A stretch of 64,000 bases of DNA from Scolanthus callimorphus. Lineage: Eukaryota > Cnidaria > Anthozoa > Actiniaria > Edwardsiidae. The position numbers were made by a program, and so were the translations under genes. A model generated the notes under the pieces. That model was not told the origin of the DNA. It ran no database searches and worked only from the letters and a program-made list of their open reading frames with translations. The stretch spans positions 22,351,421-22,415,420 of the forward strand of contig CM066919.1 in assembly GCA_033964015.1 (NCBI GenBank), read 5' to 3'. This document shows, one piece after another, positions 12,256 through 24,400 of the stretch. Within the stretch, counting starts at the first letter, position 1. Every line of letters begins with the position of its first letter.

Positions 12256-12473
12256 ATTCTCGAACCCAGAGCTCCCCGGCTCGTAACCTCGCGGGGGAGG
12301 CTCTGGTGACAGCCACTGACGCATGCGCGAGATTTAATACAGAGCCGCTGAGAGAAAGACCTTTCAGCGCATGCTCCAACACTCAAAATCAACCAATCAG
12401 TGACGGCCCTCAAGCGATGTCCCCAGAGCCTCCCCTGCGAGCAGACGAGCTGGGGAGCTCTGGGAACGAGAAT
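12256..12473. mobile_element. MITE family M2, copy 2
   Basis: Starts ATTCTCGAACCCAGAGCTCC and ends GAGCTCTGGGAACGAGAAT. The interior contains GCATGCGCGAGATTTAATAC and the AACCAATCAG-like segment shared by all copies. Confidence 0.7.
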
Positions 12474-12756
12474 GACGTGTGGACGGAAAACTTTTGCTCC
12501 GTTTTTGGGAATTAAAAATTACCGTTTTCAAATTTAGCCGGAGTAGTGTGGAAGGTACATCATAAGCTTATATTTTTTTTTTAGATCGCCAAATGGCAAA
12601 AAAGTAAGGTTATTTGCTTATTTTGTTGTCAGTTGCTGTCAATTTGGGGGGGGGGGGGGCTGCCCTTTTAAAGGCGCATGTTTCGTTTGCATTTTTATAT
12701 GGTGGAAAATTTTCAAAATTCATAACAGCGGTTTGTTGAACATTGCTGAGTAAACA

Positions 12757-13363
12757 ACCCCATACACACCAAAACCATGTTTCGTTAAACAATGTTTTTG
12801 TTCGCATCACAACATGTGAAGTTTCTTACTGCGATGACTCTTACTAGATCTAATGATCACTTAGGCCTGGGCTAACGCCGCGTACTGCCGTGTCGAATTC
12901 AATTTGGTTCAGTCGGCGATAGCGCGACAGCTGATCTCGAACAAAGAGCTCCCCGGCTCGTAACATCCACCACTGGTGACAGCCACCGACGCATGCTCAA
13001 AACAAAATGGTGGTTTTATGCCTCACAAGTACTTTTAGAGCGTTCAAGTCGAAACAACAAAAACAACCCCATACACACCAAAACCATGTTTCGTTAAACA
13101 ATGTTTTTGTTCGCATCACAACATGTGAAGTTTCTTACTGCGATGACTTTTACTAGATCTAATGATCACTTAGGCCTGGGCTAACGCCGCGTACTGCCGT
13201 GTCGAATTCAATTTGGTTCAGTCGGCGATAGCGCGACAGCTGATCTCGAACAAAGAGCTCCCCGGCTCGTAACATCCACCACTGGTGACAGCCACCGACG
13301 CATGCTCAAAAGAAAATGGTGGTTTTATGCCTCACAAGTACTTTTAGAGCGTTCAAGTCGAAG
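12757..13363. repeat. Tandem duplication, period 309 bp
   Basis: A segment of about 300 bp starting CCATACACACCAAAACCATG occurs at about 12760 and again at about 13069. The copies differ at only a few positions, for example ACTCTTAC versus ACTTTTAC. Each contains a degraded M2-like GAGCTCCCCGGCTCGTAA. The near-identity indicates recent duplication or an assembly duplication. Confidence 0.8.
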
Positions 13364-13490
13364 GCATATGTTGAACAGACGACTAAGAAACGAATGCCAG
13401 TGTTATTCTGACAGATACGTTTTTATAAAGCGAGATTAAGCCACTTTTATGTACGCGTGCGCGCCATTTCAGCCAATCAGCGAAGGCCCC

Positions 13491-13782
13491 ATTTTCTTAC
13501 CCAGAGTTCCCCTGCTCGTCACCTCGCGGGGAGGCTCTAGTGACAGCCACTGACGCATGCGCGAGATTTGATACAGAGCAGTTGAGAGGAAGATTTTTCT
13601 GCGCATGCACCAACGTTCAAAACCAGCCAATCAGCAACGATCCTCAAATGGATGTCACCAGAGCCTCCCCTGCGAGGAGCGAGCCGGGGAGCTCTGGGTA
13701 CGAGAATGCGAAGGCCCTCAAATGGATGTCACCAGAGCCTCCCCTGCGAGGCGACGAGCCGGGGAGCTCTGGGTAAGAGAAT
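13491..13782. mobile_element. MITE family M2, copy 3, with doubled right end
   Basis: The left end, ATTTTCTTACCCAGAGTTCC, is followed by the shared core. The right terminal segment (ATGGATGTCACCAGAGCCTC to GGGGAGCTCTGGGTAxGAGA) is present twice in tandem, ending at about 13707 and at 13782. Confidence 0.65.
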
Positions 13783-14938
13783 GGCAATTTTCTTTCCCCG
13801 AGGCAAAGCGTCGCGCATGCGCTTAGGTTTTCCTAAACAGGTTTGACAAGTTTTGAGTTCGACATGGCAGAAGCGCGGCGTTTAGAACAATAATAATAAT
13901 AATAATATATAAATTTTGATATAGCGCCATTTCTACTAAAAATCCAATAGCGCTACTAATTTCTACTAAAAATCCAATAGAACCAAGTCGCGCTGCTGCC
14001 GGATCGCACAGCAATTAAGTCCAGAGCACGGCAGTGGTTCTAAACGTCGCGCTACTTCCATGCTACAGTCGAACAATATCCTCTAGGAAGAAAAATATTT
14101 AAACCAGTTTAATTTAACTACCTTTAAACAGTTTAAGCGCCGGTGTGAATGGGTTATTAGTCACGTTTCACCATTTTAAGGGCCCATTACATTATATTCA
14201 TCAAAGATATAGCAAACAGCAATGTGTTCCTGGATCCCTTTGGGTTTGGGATGCCTTGGCGCGCGCGCGTTTGTGTATATATACGCGATCTTGTAACGGT
14301 TTTTAGTCGCCCTGAAGGAGGACCGAAACAAAGATCCGAAACGTTGGCATATTTTGCATTTCTGTTTTGGTTTCCCATTCTTATCAGTAAGTATCTTCAG
14401 TCATGTTTCACCATTTCTAAGGGCCCATTACAGTATCTTAAGTCACGTTTCGACACAAAGACGGAAAACTGCGTAGAACTTTTTGTTTTCCACGTTTGTT
14501 ATTTTGAGTGAAACTAATGCAATGACGTTTTCATTCCTTTTTAAAATCATTAATCGCTAATAACCATTGTTCGTGATGTGCGCCTTCAACCAGAGAACTG
14601 TGAAATGAGTTTTGCAAAGTTGTTTCCCTGCTACAAAAGACCAAAACGTGTAGTATTACCAAAGAATGGTTTGGTAAATCGTTTGACTATCACTCTAATA
14701 TCCATACATAAATATATACGGCATCTATGTGCCGTTGTTTGTATCCCGAACAAAATCTAGGTAATTGTTTACTTCTTGTTGCCATGACAAAGAATAGTCG
14801 TAGTTCAATTACGATTATAATTTGCATTTAAAAGAAAAATCTAAATACCCGAAAGATTAAAAATATCCATCTTGTCATATTTAATATTCATCTTCTCCCA
14901 AGGTCTTTATAGACAAGGAGTACCAGATAAGAACAGTC

Positions 14939-16302
14939 ATGGCCGCCGACGAGGTGGAAGTCGGAAAAGCTAAGGCAACTGGAATAATATCAATCTTTAT
15001 TCTGATTTTCGGATTCATCGATGCGGTGACAGGCTTCGTTTATGTTGGCTATGGTGGAAAAGACGGTAATGGCTTATGGCTTGGATGTTTGGTAAGTTTT
15101 ATCAGGGAGTTTTATTAAATGATCTTGATAATTTCTTTCTTGTTTGACAGCTGATGTAGAAATATTAAATTCCCCCCAGAAATAACGAAAGGTTTATCAG
15201 TCTGTCCGTGAGGTCTGCACTGTTTTGTTTTATCTTGTTTCGCAACAGCATGGAGTGGTCCTGCATAATAACTATGAAAATGAGCGCACCAAGAACAGCA
15301 AGCGATTTCCCTATATTACATAATTCAACTATACATATCTTCGGCGTTGTTCGCAATCTCTTTTCTTTACATAGTACCTCTTATTCCTATTTACCGCCAT
15401 TGTTTGGTGTGTCAGTTTGTGTATTCAGTATTTCTTTAATGCGAAAAGTCGCGGTTTATTTACGGACAGGGTATCTCATTCACACCGTCCTCTGTCAGGG
15501 AATGGTTACACCCGTTTGCCAGTATCGCATATTGGATTCTTTAAATGTAAACTGTTTTTATTAGATTAGATGCGCCAAGATAACCCGTCTCGAAGCAATC
15601 GAAATACCGCGCCTATCAAAGAACACACGTAGGTTGTCTTCGAGCATACCGCGGAAATATCAGGAGTTATTACGCATAATACAGTGCATAATAACTCCAT
15701 TAGCATACCTACTTCTTAGTTAAAACAACGCCACGCTTAATACTGCGATTTTCATAAATCTGCGAACTCCGCGGTTCGGCTTCCGTCAATCAAACGAGTG
15801 AACAACGCTGGGTGATTTCATGGAGGCTTTGATAGATCTTGTGATCTGATAGGTGTTAGCTAGGCTTCAAAACACAATTTTTCACTGTAAAATGCAAACG
15901 AAACTCAGAAAATGTGCGTGGACTTGACTTCAAAGGTTTGATTGACGGAAGCCAAAACGCAGTTTGGCGTTCAGAAATGTCAAGTGCGAGTTCGCAGAAT
16001 TATGAAATCACAGTAAGGGAGCATTCATTATTTATGCCAGGGGGTGAGCTGGCAAACAGTAAGGGGGGGCCATGTTAAATTCGGCACATTCAAGTAGGGG
16101 GTCACCAGAAAATATGAAAACAACTGTGAGGGGTCATCTACTTTTTTGGAAGCAGTGACTATAATTTAACATATGGATGCAAGAGGATGCACACCTGTAA
16201 AATTACAACAAACTTTTCATGCATGCAGGAAATTGCAATATCCTAAAAGTACAGGAAATGGTCTTGGTATCTAGATGTCCCCACATTTCGTCCTGATCTA
16301 AA

Positions 16303-16333
<31 letters not shown>

Positions 16334-19300
16334 CTATCATTATTATAAAAATTACCTAAAGGGGTTTTGAGGTTTATATTGATACTTGGAGGGGGGTCAA
16401 TAGGTTTTTTGGGCTGAATGAAAAATCTTGCCAGCCCACCCCCTGGCATAAATAATGAATGCTCCCTAATCGATATATGTACTTTTCATTTCAGCTCTTA
16501 CTTACTGGAATTCTTGGAATAATAACATGGGTGAAAACGCAACAAAATGGTGGTATGTTGAACAATTGAATGCCCTTCTATCAACACACTCCCCACTAAA
16601 GAAGGGGTTTCTGAGGGAATACAAAACTCCTGGGATTTCCAAGGTAGGGCACACGATAAAACAGAATCTGGTTTGAGCGCCCCACATCTCCGGCGCCCCC
16701 GGTTTGAGCGCCCCACATATGCAATTTGTTTCAGAAGAGATTACAATGTGTATCCTATCCTAGGGGAGATCCTTCTTGGTGCTTTTTCATAGGGAGTGCC
16801 ATATTATACTTGGTCTTTCATAGGTCTTTACAATAGGCTGTTGAATAAAGTTAGTTTTATAGGACCTTTTTGGAGGGGATATTTAACGAAAAAATAAATT
16901 GAGGGTGATATGCAAAATCAAATTATTTCCTTACTGGCTGGGGCATTGCAGCTATTTTTTGGGATGAACTTTTTACAGCAATTCTGAGACTAGCAGCTTG
17001 TGACAACGTTATTTTAGGCATTGCAATGGTCCATGATGGTTTGTGAAAGTAGTGGTTTTATCTTTCCCACATTTTAACAACTTTAATAATCAGCGTATGA
17101 TACAACATCAGACAAGGACTACCTGCTAATTGCATAGCTAATTAGGGGTGGGTAGCATGGGACATAAATTTTGTATTTGATTTAAATACAGACAGCAGAG
17201 GTGATAGTCCGTTTTTACATTTCACCACAAAAATGAAACACAATTTACTCAAATTTGAAGAAAATACCACACAAATGATAACAATACTCAAATTTGAGGA
17301 AAATACTTGGAAAAATTTCTAAATAAAGAAGGAGTACTATGGCAAATTAAGAGCAAGACTCGACAGACTGATTACTTATTAAAATGGCCTTGAAAGACCT
17401 TAGGGACTTTGCATTCCTAAGTTCTGGTCTCAGACTATTCCAGAGTTTTGCGCCACTGTACTGCAGACTCCGTTTGAGATAATTAGTCTTAGGAGCTGGC
17501 AATACTAGTTTATCGTTTAGGAGTGTCAGATATCCAAAGAGCTGTTTGCCATCCATAAGGCTGCCTCGCACTAATGGTGGCATATGGCAGTTAACTTTGT
17601 ATGAGTCATTTGCTAACTCTTCTCTCTTAGGGGTAAATTTACTATGGACCACAGTCACCCTGTGCACTATATTATTTCTCCTCATGATCATCCCTGTCTA
17701 GTTTAAGGGGAGTCCCTCCTGGGTGGAACTGTCACATCCAACCTTCAATAAGACACCCCAAGTGGGCATGGGGACCCCTTCACCCCTTCACCCCTTTCCC
17801 ATCCCCCACCCCCATCCCTCTGGAATTTCCAAAGGAAAACACAGTATTTGTATGGAAGAAATCAGGGAAATTTACAGCCCACCCCTCCCCAAACCCTGGA
17901 ATTTCCAATCCCTACTGTAGGGGGGGGGGGGGGGGGATATTTTCTGGAACCACACAATTTTGCAAACATCAAGCTTTTTCAAGAGACCATTCTATACCCG
18001 TCTATACCCCTAGTATTACAGTTTTAACTCAGTGGACCAGGGTACAAGACAACAGTACTTGATCAGTCTCCTCTTTCACCTACCTTATAGATGGTGTTTT
18101 TCATGGTACTTAGCATCATGGACATTATCCTGTGTGTTGTACAAGTTATCTTGGCTATTATCGGCCTCCTTATCTGGGAAGTTCTCAAAGCTGCTGTCCG
18201 TACCAAATGCGAACTTGTAGGAGGGCATTGTGAATGTACTGGAGAAGATATACCTGTGGAGTGTAAGTGTGCTTCATTATGACATAGACACCTGTGTTAT
18301 CCAGTCATACAAATCCTAGTAAAATAAGCAGTTTTGTTTGCTCTCTCTTTTCTCGTATGTATCATAGAGCTGAAACTTTGGCTTTTTACTAAAATCATCA
18401 TGCTCTTTTCATTTCTGAGCATCATTTGGGTGAAGCTGCTCATTTTAAGGGTGACCGTCTCACGTAACCTCTAAGTGCAAAAGGCCTATTTTAATCCATT
18501 TGAACCCAGGTGCAGGCCCAAAGAGACATAACTGTCAAAAATCTGGAGCTTTTGTTAAGGGCCCATCACCAACCAGGAGCCTTTGTGGACTCTTAGCCAA
18601 TCAGAACACCCGGAAAACAATGGATCAATTTGAAAACAAAAGAAAACGGGGCGCAAAGGCTCTCGGTTGGTGTGGCAACAAATATATAAGAAACATCCAA
18701 CAAAGTTGTGCAGGAGAAATACAGGAAATGTATGAGAATGAAGTAAAGTTGACTTACTCCCACCCTGTCAGCTATGAAGAGAAGGATGTACATCTATAAG
18801 TCAAGGCCAAGCCAATGAACTCAACTAACCAAAGTACAGTCCGGAAATCGAACATGGAAGTCAGTAGTGCCCAGTTACTTCAGAGCTCAGCACAACCTGA
18901 TGACTTTGACTGGGCTTTGGCACCAGTCAAAGAAAAGTCTGCCCAAGACTACTACTCCCAGCTGTCTTTATCCAACAGTTCAACCTTCTTCTGAAACATT
19001 TCAAATTTGAAAACGCAGCCTACTAAAGCACGGTTGTCAGGGCCGTATAGTCCAGTCATTCTATGGTTTGACCCGTCACTAATTGCAACAGAAGGTTTTC
19101 TTCACAATATTGGTCAGTTGAACGTACTAAACAACATACTAAAAGTCCTAAAAAATCCTAGCACGGGAAAGCCTCTAAAATGAGCATCATTGATACGGGC
19201 GCTCTCCTGCAACATGAAAACGAGGCTGAAACCGGAAGTAGCGCTATTTTGCCCGTTTTAATAGTATTTTCTGCCTGATTTTCGAGGATTTGTCGTAATT

Positions 19301-21442
19301 CTATGAATGACAAGCTGTTCAATCAATTAATATGGTATTTGCATATCATTTACGCTTAAAAAGAGTGTTTTGCGTTTTCGGTCTTCCCGCTTCCCTATGT
19401 TAATGTTTGCGAAGTTTTTTCAAGCATAAACATTAACAAAAGCGACAAAAAAATATTAAAGAGCTCTAAGGTTATCGTTTTTATGTCCATAGTCAATAAA
19501 AATGTAATTATAAAGGTAAAAGTAAAGTTCAAAATTGAAAAAAAGTGTCCCGAGACCATCATTATAATTGGAGAGTTGCAGAGCCCCCTTTGCAGTGGCA
19601 ACAGGCGGGTGTGATCATTCTGTTATACTTGCAGCAAGGAGTAATGATCGTAGTGTGCTACATCCTGTTGGTGCTACATCCTGTGGTACAGTTGCATCTT
19701 ATAATGCGTAGAAGGTTGTCCGGCGCTCAACCAACAGCTCTTCCCCTGCAGCCGCGACCTCCTCTCGAGTGCTATTTAGCCAGCCTAGCTGGCTCTCAAA
19801 GTTTTTTCGAGGAAGGATCTCCGCCCGAAGCGCGGTCCGGAGCCGAGTGCGACCCATGGAGGCGAGTGCGACCCATGGAATCTGTCTCGTAACCGACTCC
19901 TCTCGAAAACAACAAACGTACAGAGCCGGCTAAGCAGGCTAGTGCTATTAGTCTGCTGGAACGCGTTGGCTTGCTCTCGAAACGATCGAGTGAGATGAAA
20001 TTCTGGAGTGACGCGCCACTGTAGTTTCGCGAAGTCGTGTCCCATCCGAGGAACGTGTGTAACAAAATATTCCGACACACCTCCACTCCTAGCCGTGAGC
20101 TCGAATTTCAGGACGTTTCAAACGCGTCACAGAGTGTTGCCCTTTTGCTAGGGGATGAAATACAAATTCAAGACCGCATGGTGTGGGGGTGCGAAACATT
20201 TTGTCAGTTTTGTGAAATAAACGAACAATTTGAAGTGATATCCCTCTGAAAGTACTATGAATAACGCTCCTTAGAACTGTTAAAAGTTTTCGTGATCCCC
20301 CACAACTCCCTATTTGAACTAGGGCTAGGCAGTTCAAATAGGAAGCATAAATGTAAATGTAAATGTATAAAGGCCGTGGCATGCCTCTTTAGGCGCGCGT
20401 GATTTGATAAGGGCATTTCATCACGCCCTGAAAAAATGTAGGAGAAAATGCCATTTTGTATGTTGACAAACCAGGTAGATTTGTTTCTTCCTCATGCGCC
20501 GCAAATTACTCATAACCTTTCCAAGAGTAGGATAGGTGAATCCTACAACGTGCGTGAAGCGCGGAACAAATGACGCAATGCGCGCTGCAATTTTTATCGT
20601 ATCCAGTTGCGAAAAATGCAAATGAATAAAAGTTGCTGCAATTGGTACTTGCAGCTACCCCTCTTTCGAGAGATCCCCCTTTCGCTCGCCCAAACATAGA
20701 AAAATCATACTACTACTCCTGGCGATAAATGATGGCCAGCCCTTGACGTGCGGCGCCTTACGAAGGAGTTTGGTTTTAGCGGAGGTTATGTACACGATCA
20801 AAATTCTGTTATTTGTGCCCGGGATTACCACAATATCATCACCGCGCTCTTTGCTAGCATTATTTATTCATTTACTCCCTTTTTCCCGTAGGACCATTAC
20901 ATCCGTCCTATTGGTTGCGCATGGCTCACTGTATATCACGGCATATTCGGATTCGGATTTATTTGCTGGCAGTGTACCGGCGGCAAAGAAAAAATGTCAT
21001 TTGAATTCCAAGTTGAGTGTCAAAATAGGGTACACACTGGCCCTTCTCGCTGATTTCAAATGTCGCACCCCGTGTAAGCGTGACCCCGAAACAAACATGT
21101 GCTCTCTACACGAACGAGCAGGGATAGGTTTGGCCCGTGTAACAGCACTATCGTGTGCGTATGCAAACCGCAAACAGAAATTAGTATGTTAGTCGATCTC
21201 TCAACAGAGCGGTCCCAGGGTCGCACTTGGGCAGACTTTTCTGACTTTGCGATATAAACTTTGCCAGCTGATTGACTAAAACACAAAAGCGCCGACGAGC
21301 AGCCTTAGCGCTGTCTTTTTTACCAGACTTTGTAGGAACAATAGAATTCGCTGTCAATGAAATATAAACTCTAAACAGAAGCGGAAATAGGAAAGCAACG
21401 GCAAACGTTTTTTCGCGCTAGTGCTACGCAGGCCAAGGTATA

Positions 21443-21476
<34 letters not shown>

Positions 21477-24400
21477 GGAGTTGCTAATCTAGAAAAGCGG
21501 ACCAAAGTGGTTTGAATTTATTTTTATCGAGAAACCGCTGTCAAAATTCGCTAGGAAAAGCAAGTATAATAACTGGCTGTATGCCAAAGTTATCGCAGTC
21601 TTCTGTTTGGCCCATTTAATCACTAATTAATCATTTTTTAGTATCCATTCTCTTTTGACCCGCCTGAATTCGAAATACGAAGCCCCTTAAATGTGGACCT
21701 TTTTGTCACTTGGGTGTGTCGTGTGTGCGACCACAGTCTTAGAGCAAAACACTTTGCCTAAGTTTCGGCAAATTATTATTATTATTATGTGGCAAACATG
21801 AAAATTTTGCAAGTAACACCTTGCCTTATTCATCTTGAGTTTGCTCCTCTGAAATAATATGATACAAAATTATTGGCTAGAACCACTTCACTCGTTCGTG
21901 TAATCAGTGAAGGCTAGCGTTCAGTACAAGCAAATATAAACTTTGATAAAACTCATGCTCATTGCTCTTCTAAAATTGCTCTTTTAAAAGCGAAGAATTA
22001 GATATTTCTACATAAGATACATTGCCATGAAATGCTCAATGTAAATTTGGAAAAATCACTCACAGTCGTCTTTATTTGTGCGCATAATTAGCAGGGGAAA
22101 CCCTAACTGCTAATCCCGCGTACTCTCGACAAAACTGCTCCTTCAGAGAGTTGAGTTGACAGCTGATTCTTTAGTATGTTTACTTGTAGAAAGATGATTC
22201 TAATCTTCATATAGTAACTGAGGCAATTCTTCTCGAGCGGGTCCTATAGTAAGTGACTCTCTCTATTCAGATGCTTGTTTGGCAGCAAAGAAACGCAACA
22301 CTTTTAGTAGTGACGGGCTTTACTCAATCAGGTAGCTAGAGCTTCGCATTCGTAGCAGATTCAATCAACTTTATTTTATATTCATAATCATGTAAACTCA
22401 GTTTGTTTGAGACAGATTGAGTTAGATTGTGGTGTCAAAACATGCGAGCAAGAAAATTGCGAGTTCATCATGTAAGAAATTTTCATCAAAAAATACTCAG
22501 CAGTTTGAGAGAAAAATATAAAAATAAAATAAAACTTAGTCTACATGATTAATATTAATATTAGGATTGAAATTTTGGATATCATTTGGACATTTCCTTG
22601 CACGAAAGAAATAAATCTTGAATAATATTTAGGAAGTATTATGCACAGCCTCGTTTTCATGCAGAAAAAAATCCTTTCCAAGGCGACCTAAAAAAACGCA
22701 ATTTTTCACCGTGTTCCCGTGATAGGATTTCTTAGGACTTTTAGTATGTTATAAAGGGGGACTTTCGGCACCTGAAACCGTCGAGAAACCTTCTGTTGCA
22801 ATTAGTGACAGGTTGACCCCTTTTTTCCATAGAATGACTGGACTAGTAGCTAGCATAGGGTCACAGAGGGGGCAGTTGCCCCCAGCGAAGTAAAATTTTT
22901 AGTGTCAACAAGTGGGGAAAAACCTGCTTGCCCCCCCCCCCCCCCCCCCCCCCCAGCAAAAACAAAGAATGACCAAGGTCTGCCCCCCAGTCAAAAATTT
23001 CTAGCTATGGCCTTGGTTGTAGGTACTAAAACCTTATGATAAACGGATAAACGGACAAACCAAACGTCCGCCATGTTGGACCAACTGTGCAACCAAGCCT
23101 TTCGTCCTGCGCGCAGCATACTTGTGGATATGCGAATTGTAATAATGATAAAACCCTCAGAATTTTAGCCTTAACAGGCACTAATTTGATAGAAATACAA
23201 GGAAACATGGGATTACTATGGACAATCTTCGTCCAACAAATTCTTAAAATCCAGGTTATTTATACGACTGAATATTTTTAATGGTTTCGAACTACTGGCG
23301 ACAAACGTAAATGATTCCATTTATTGCTTTAGGCGGGTTGTCTAGAAAATATTCAGTTTGAGCGCCCTCTCCCCCACTAGCTACGCCCCTGAAAGGAACT
23401 TATTACTACTGCTCTGAATTAGTCCATAGGAAATTCTAGAGCCTCTGATTGGGTAATGTGTATGTAATAGAGCGGTTTTCACATGACTGTCGTGAAAGCA
23501 ATTCATGAGTAATTCACTATCCAATCAAATGCGATAGTAATTCAATCAACAAGCCAATCAGAGGGCGAGGTGATTTGCAATTAATCTCTCCTTTTCGCAA
23601 GCGAAGTAATCACAAAGTAATTGTTTTCTCTACGCGATCTGATTGGCTGAAGGATCAAAGATCATGCCCTCGACCAATCACAACCCGCAAACCGAGGAAT
23701 TTGTAATTACTCGCGGCAGTCATGTGAAAACCACTGGTGACGGTGTTTATGACCGTGTTTATATATTTTTTTCATTTTCAGTGGAGGACTGCTCGTGGAT
23801 CGAGGCGTTTGAGAGTATGTTCCTTCTGCTCGTCATTGTGAACGCCATTTGCGCGATCTTTGTGTTCTCGGCATCCATCATCGGTTGTATAGCGACGTGC
23901 TGCTCAGACACGCCGGTATGTGATGCCCAACAATACTGGGATGGGGGAGACCATACGACCGATTGGCAGCCATTGGCGCCAGAAAAAATTCGGTCACTGA
24001 GTCCAGTCCCTGAACTCTCCTTTTAACCGCCCTGGTTGTTTATGGCAAAAAAAATCACCATGTAATCGCGGCAAAATTTCAGCCCGGGCTGGAAATCTGC
24101 GCCAATGTTGTTAAATTTCTCTCTAATCGGCCCCCCCATTTGTGTTTTCGAGACACACGTCCTAGTTAAAGAGCCCTAGTCAGCCACTCCTTTGTTATTG
24201 TTTTCAGTCGGTATCAGACAACGAATTACGTGTAGAAATCTTGAAATAGTCTTCCAAAAACAAAGTTTTATTATTCATTTATTGAATTCAATCGAAAATA
24301 TTGCACTACATCCCCTAAATCAGCCGATGGAAATGGATGCTTTCTCTGCCTCGGTATGTTGCTAGGCTGACAAAATGGAGGCTGACAGGCCACTCAGGGA

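Larger units (their letters stand above)
11390..14938. promoter_or_regulatory. Divergent intergenic region between genes B and D
   Basis: The two start codons face away from each other across 3.5 kb, so both promoters must lie here or in upstream non-coding exons. I cannot place a core promoter. The region is occupied by two M2 MITE copies (12256-12473, 13491-13782), a 309-bp tandem duplication (12757-13363), a G14 tract (12646-12659) and two direct repeats near 14165 and 14404 (TTTCACCATTT, then AAGGGCCCATTACA). Confidence 0.4.

Noticed and set aside
15208..15564. 118-codon open frame in gene D intron 1
   Set aside because: No domain, no homology with the tetraspan exons and no matching splice sites in phase.
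20743..21192. 149-codon plus-strand open frame
   Set aside because: It lies inside the 3.8-kb TAGTCCAG element, shows no family motif and has no splice context; hydrophobic stretches alone do not support a gene.
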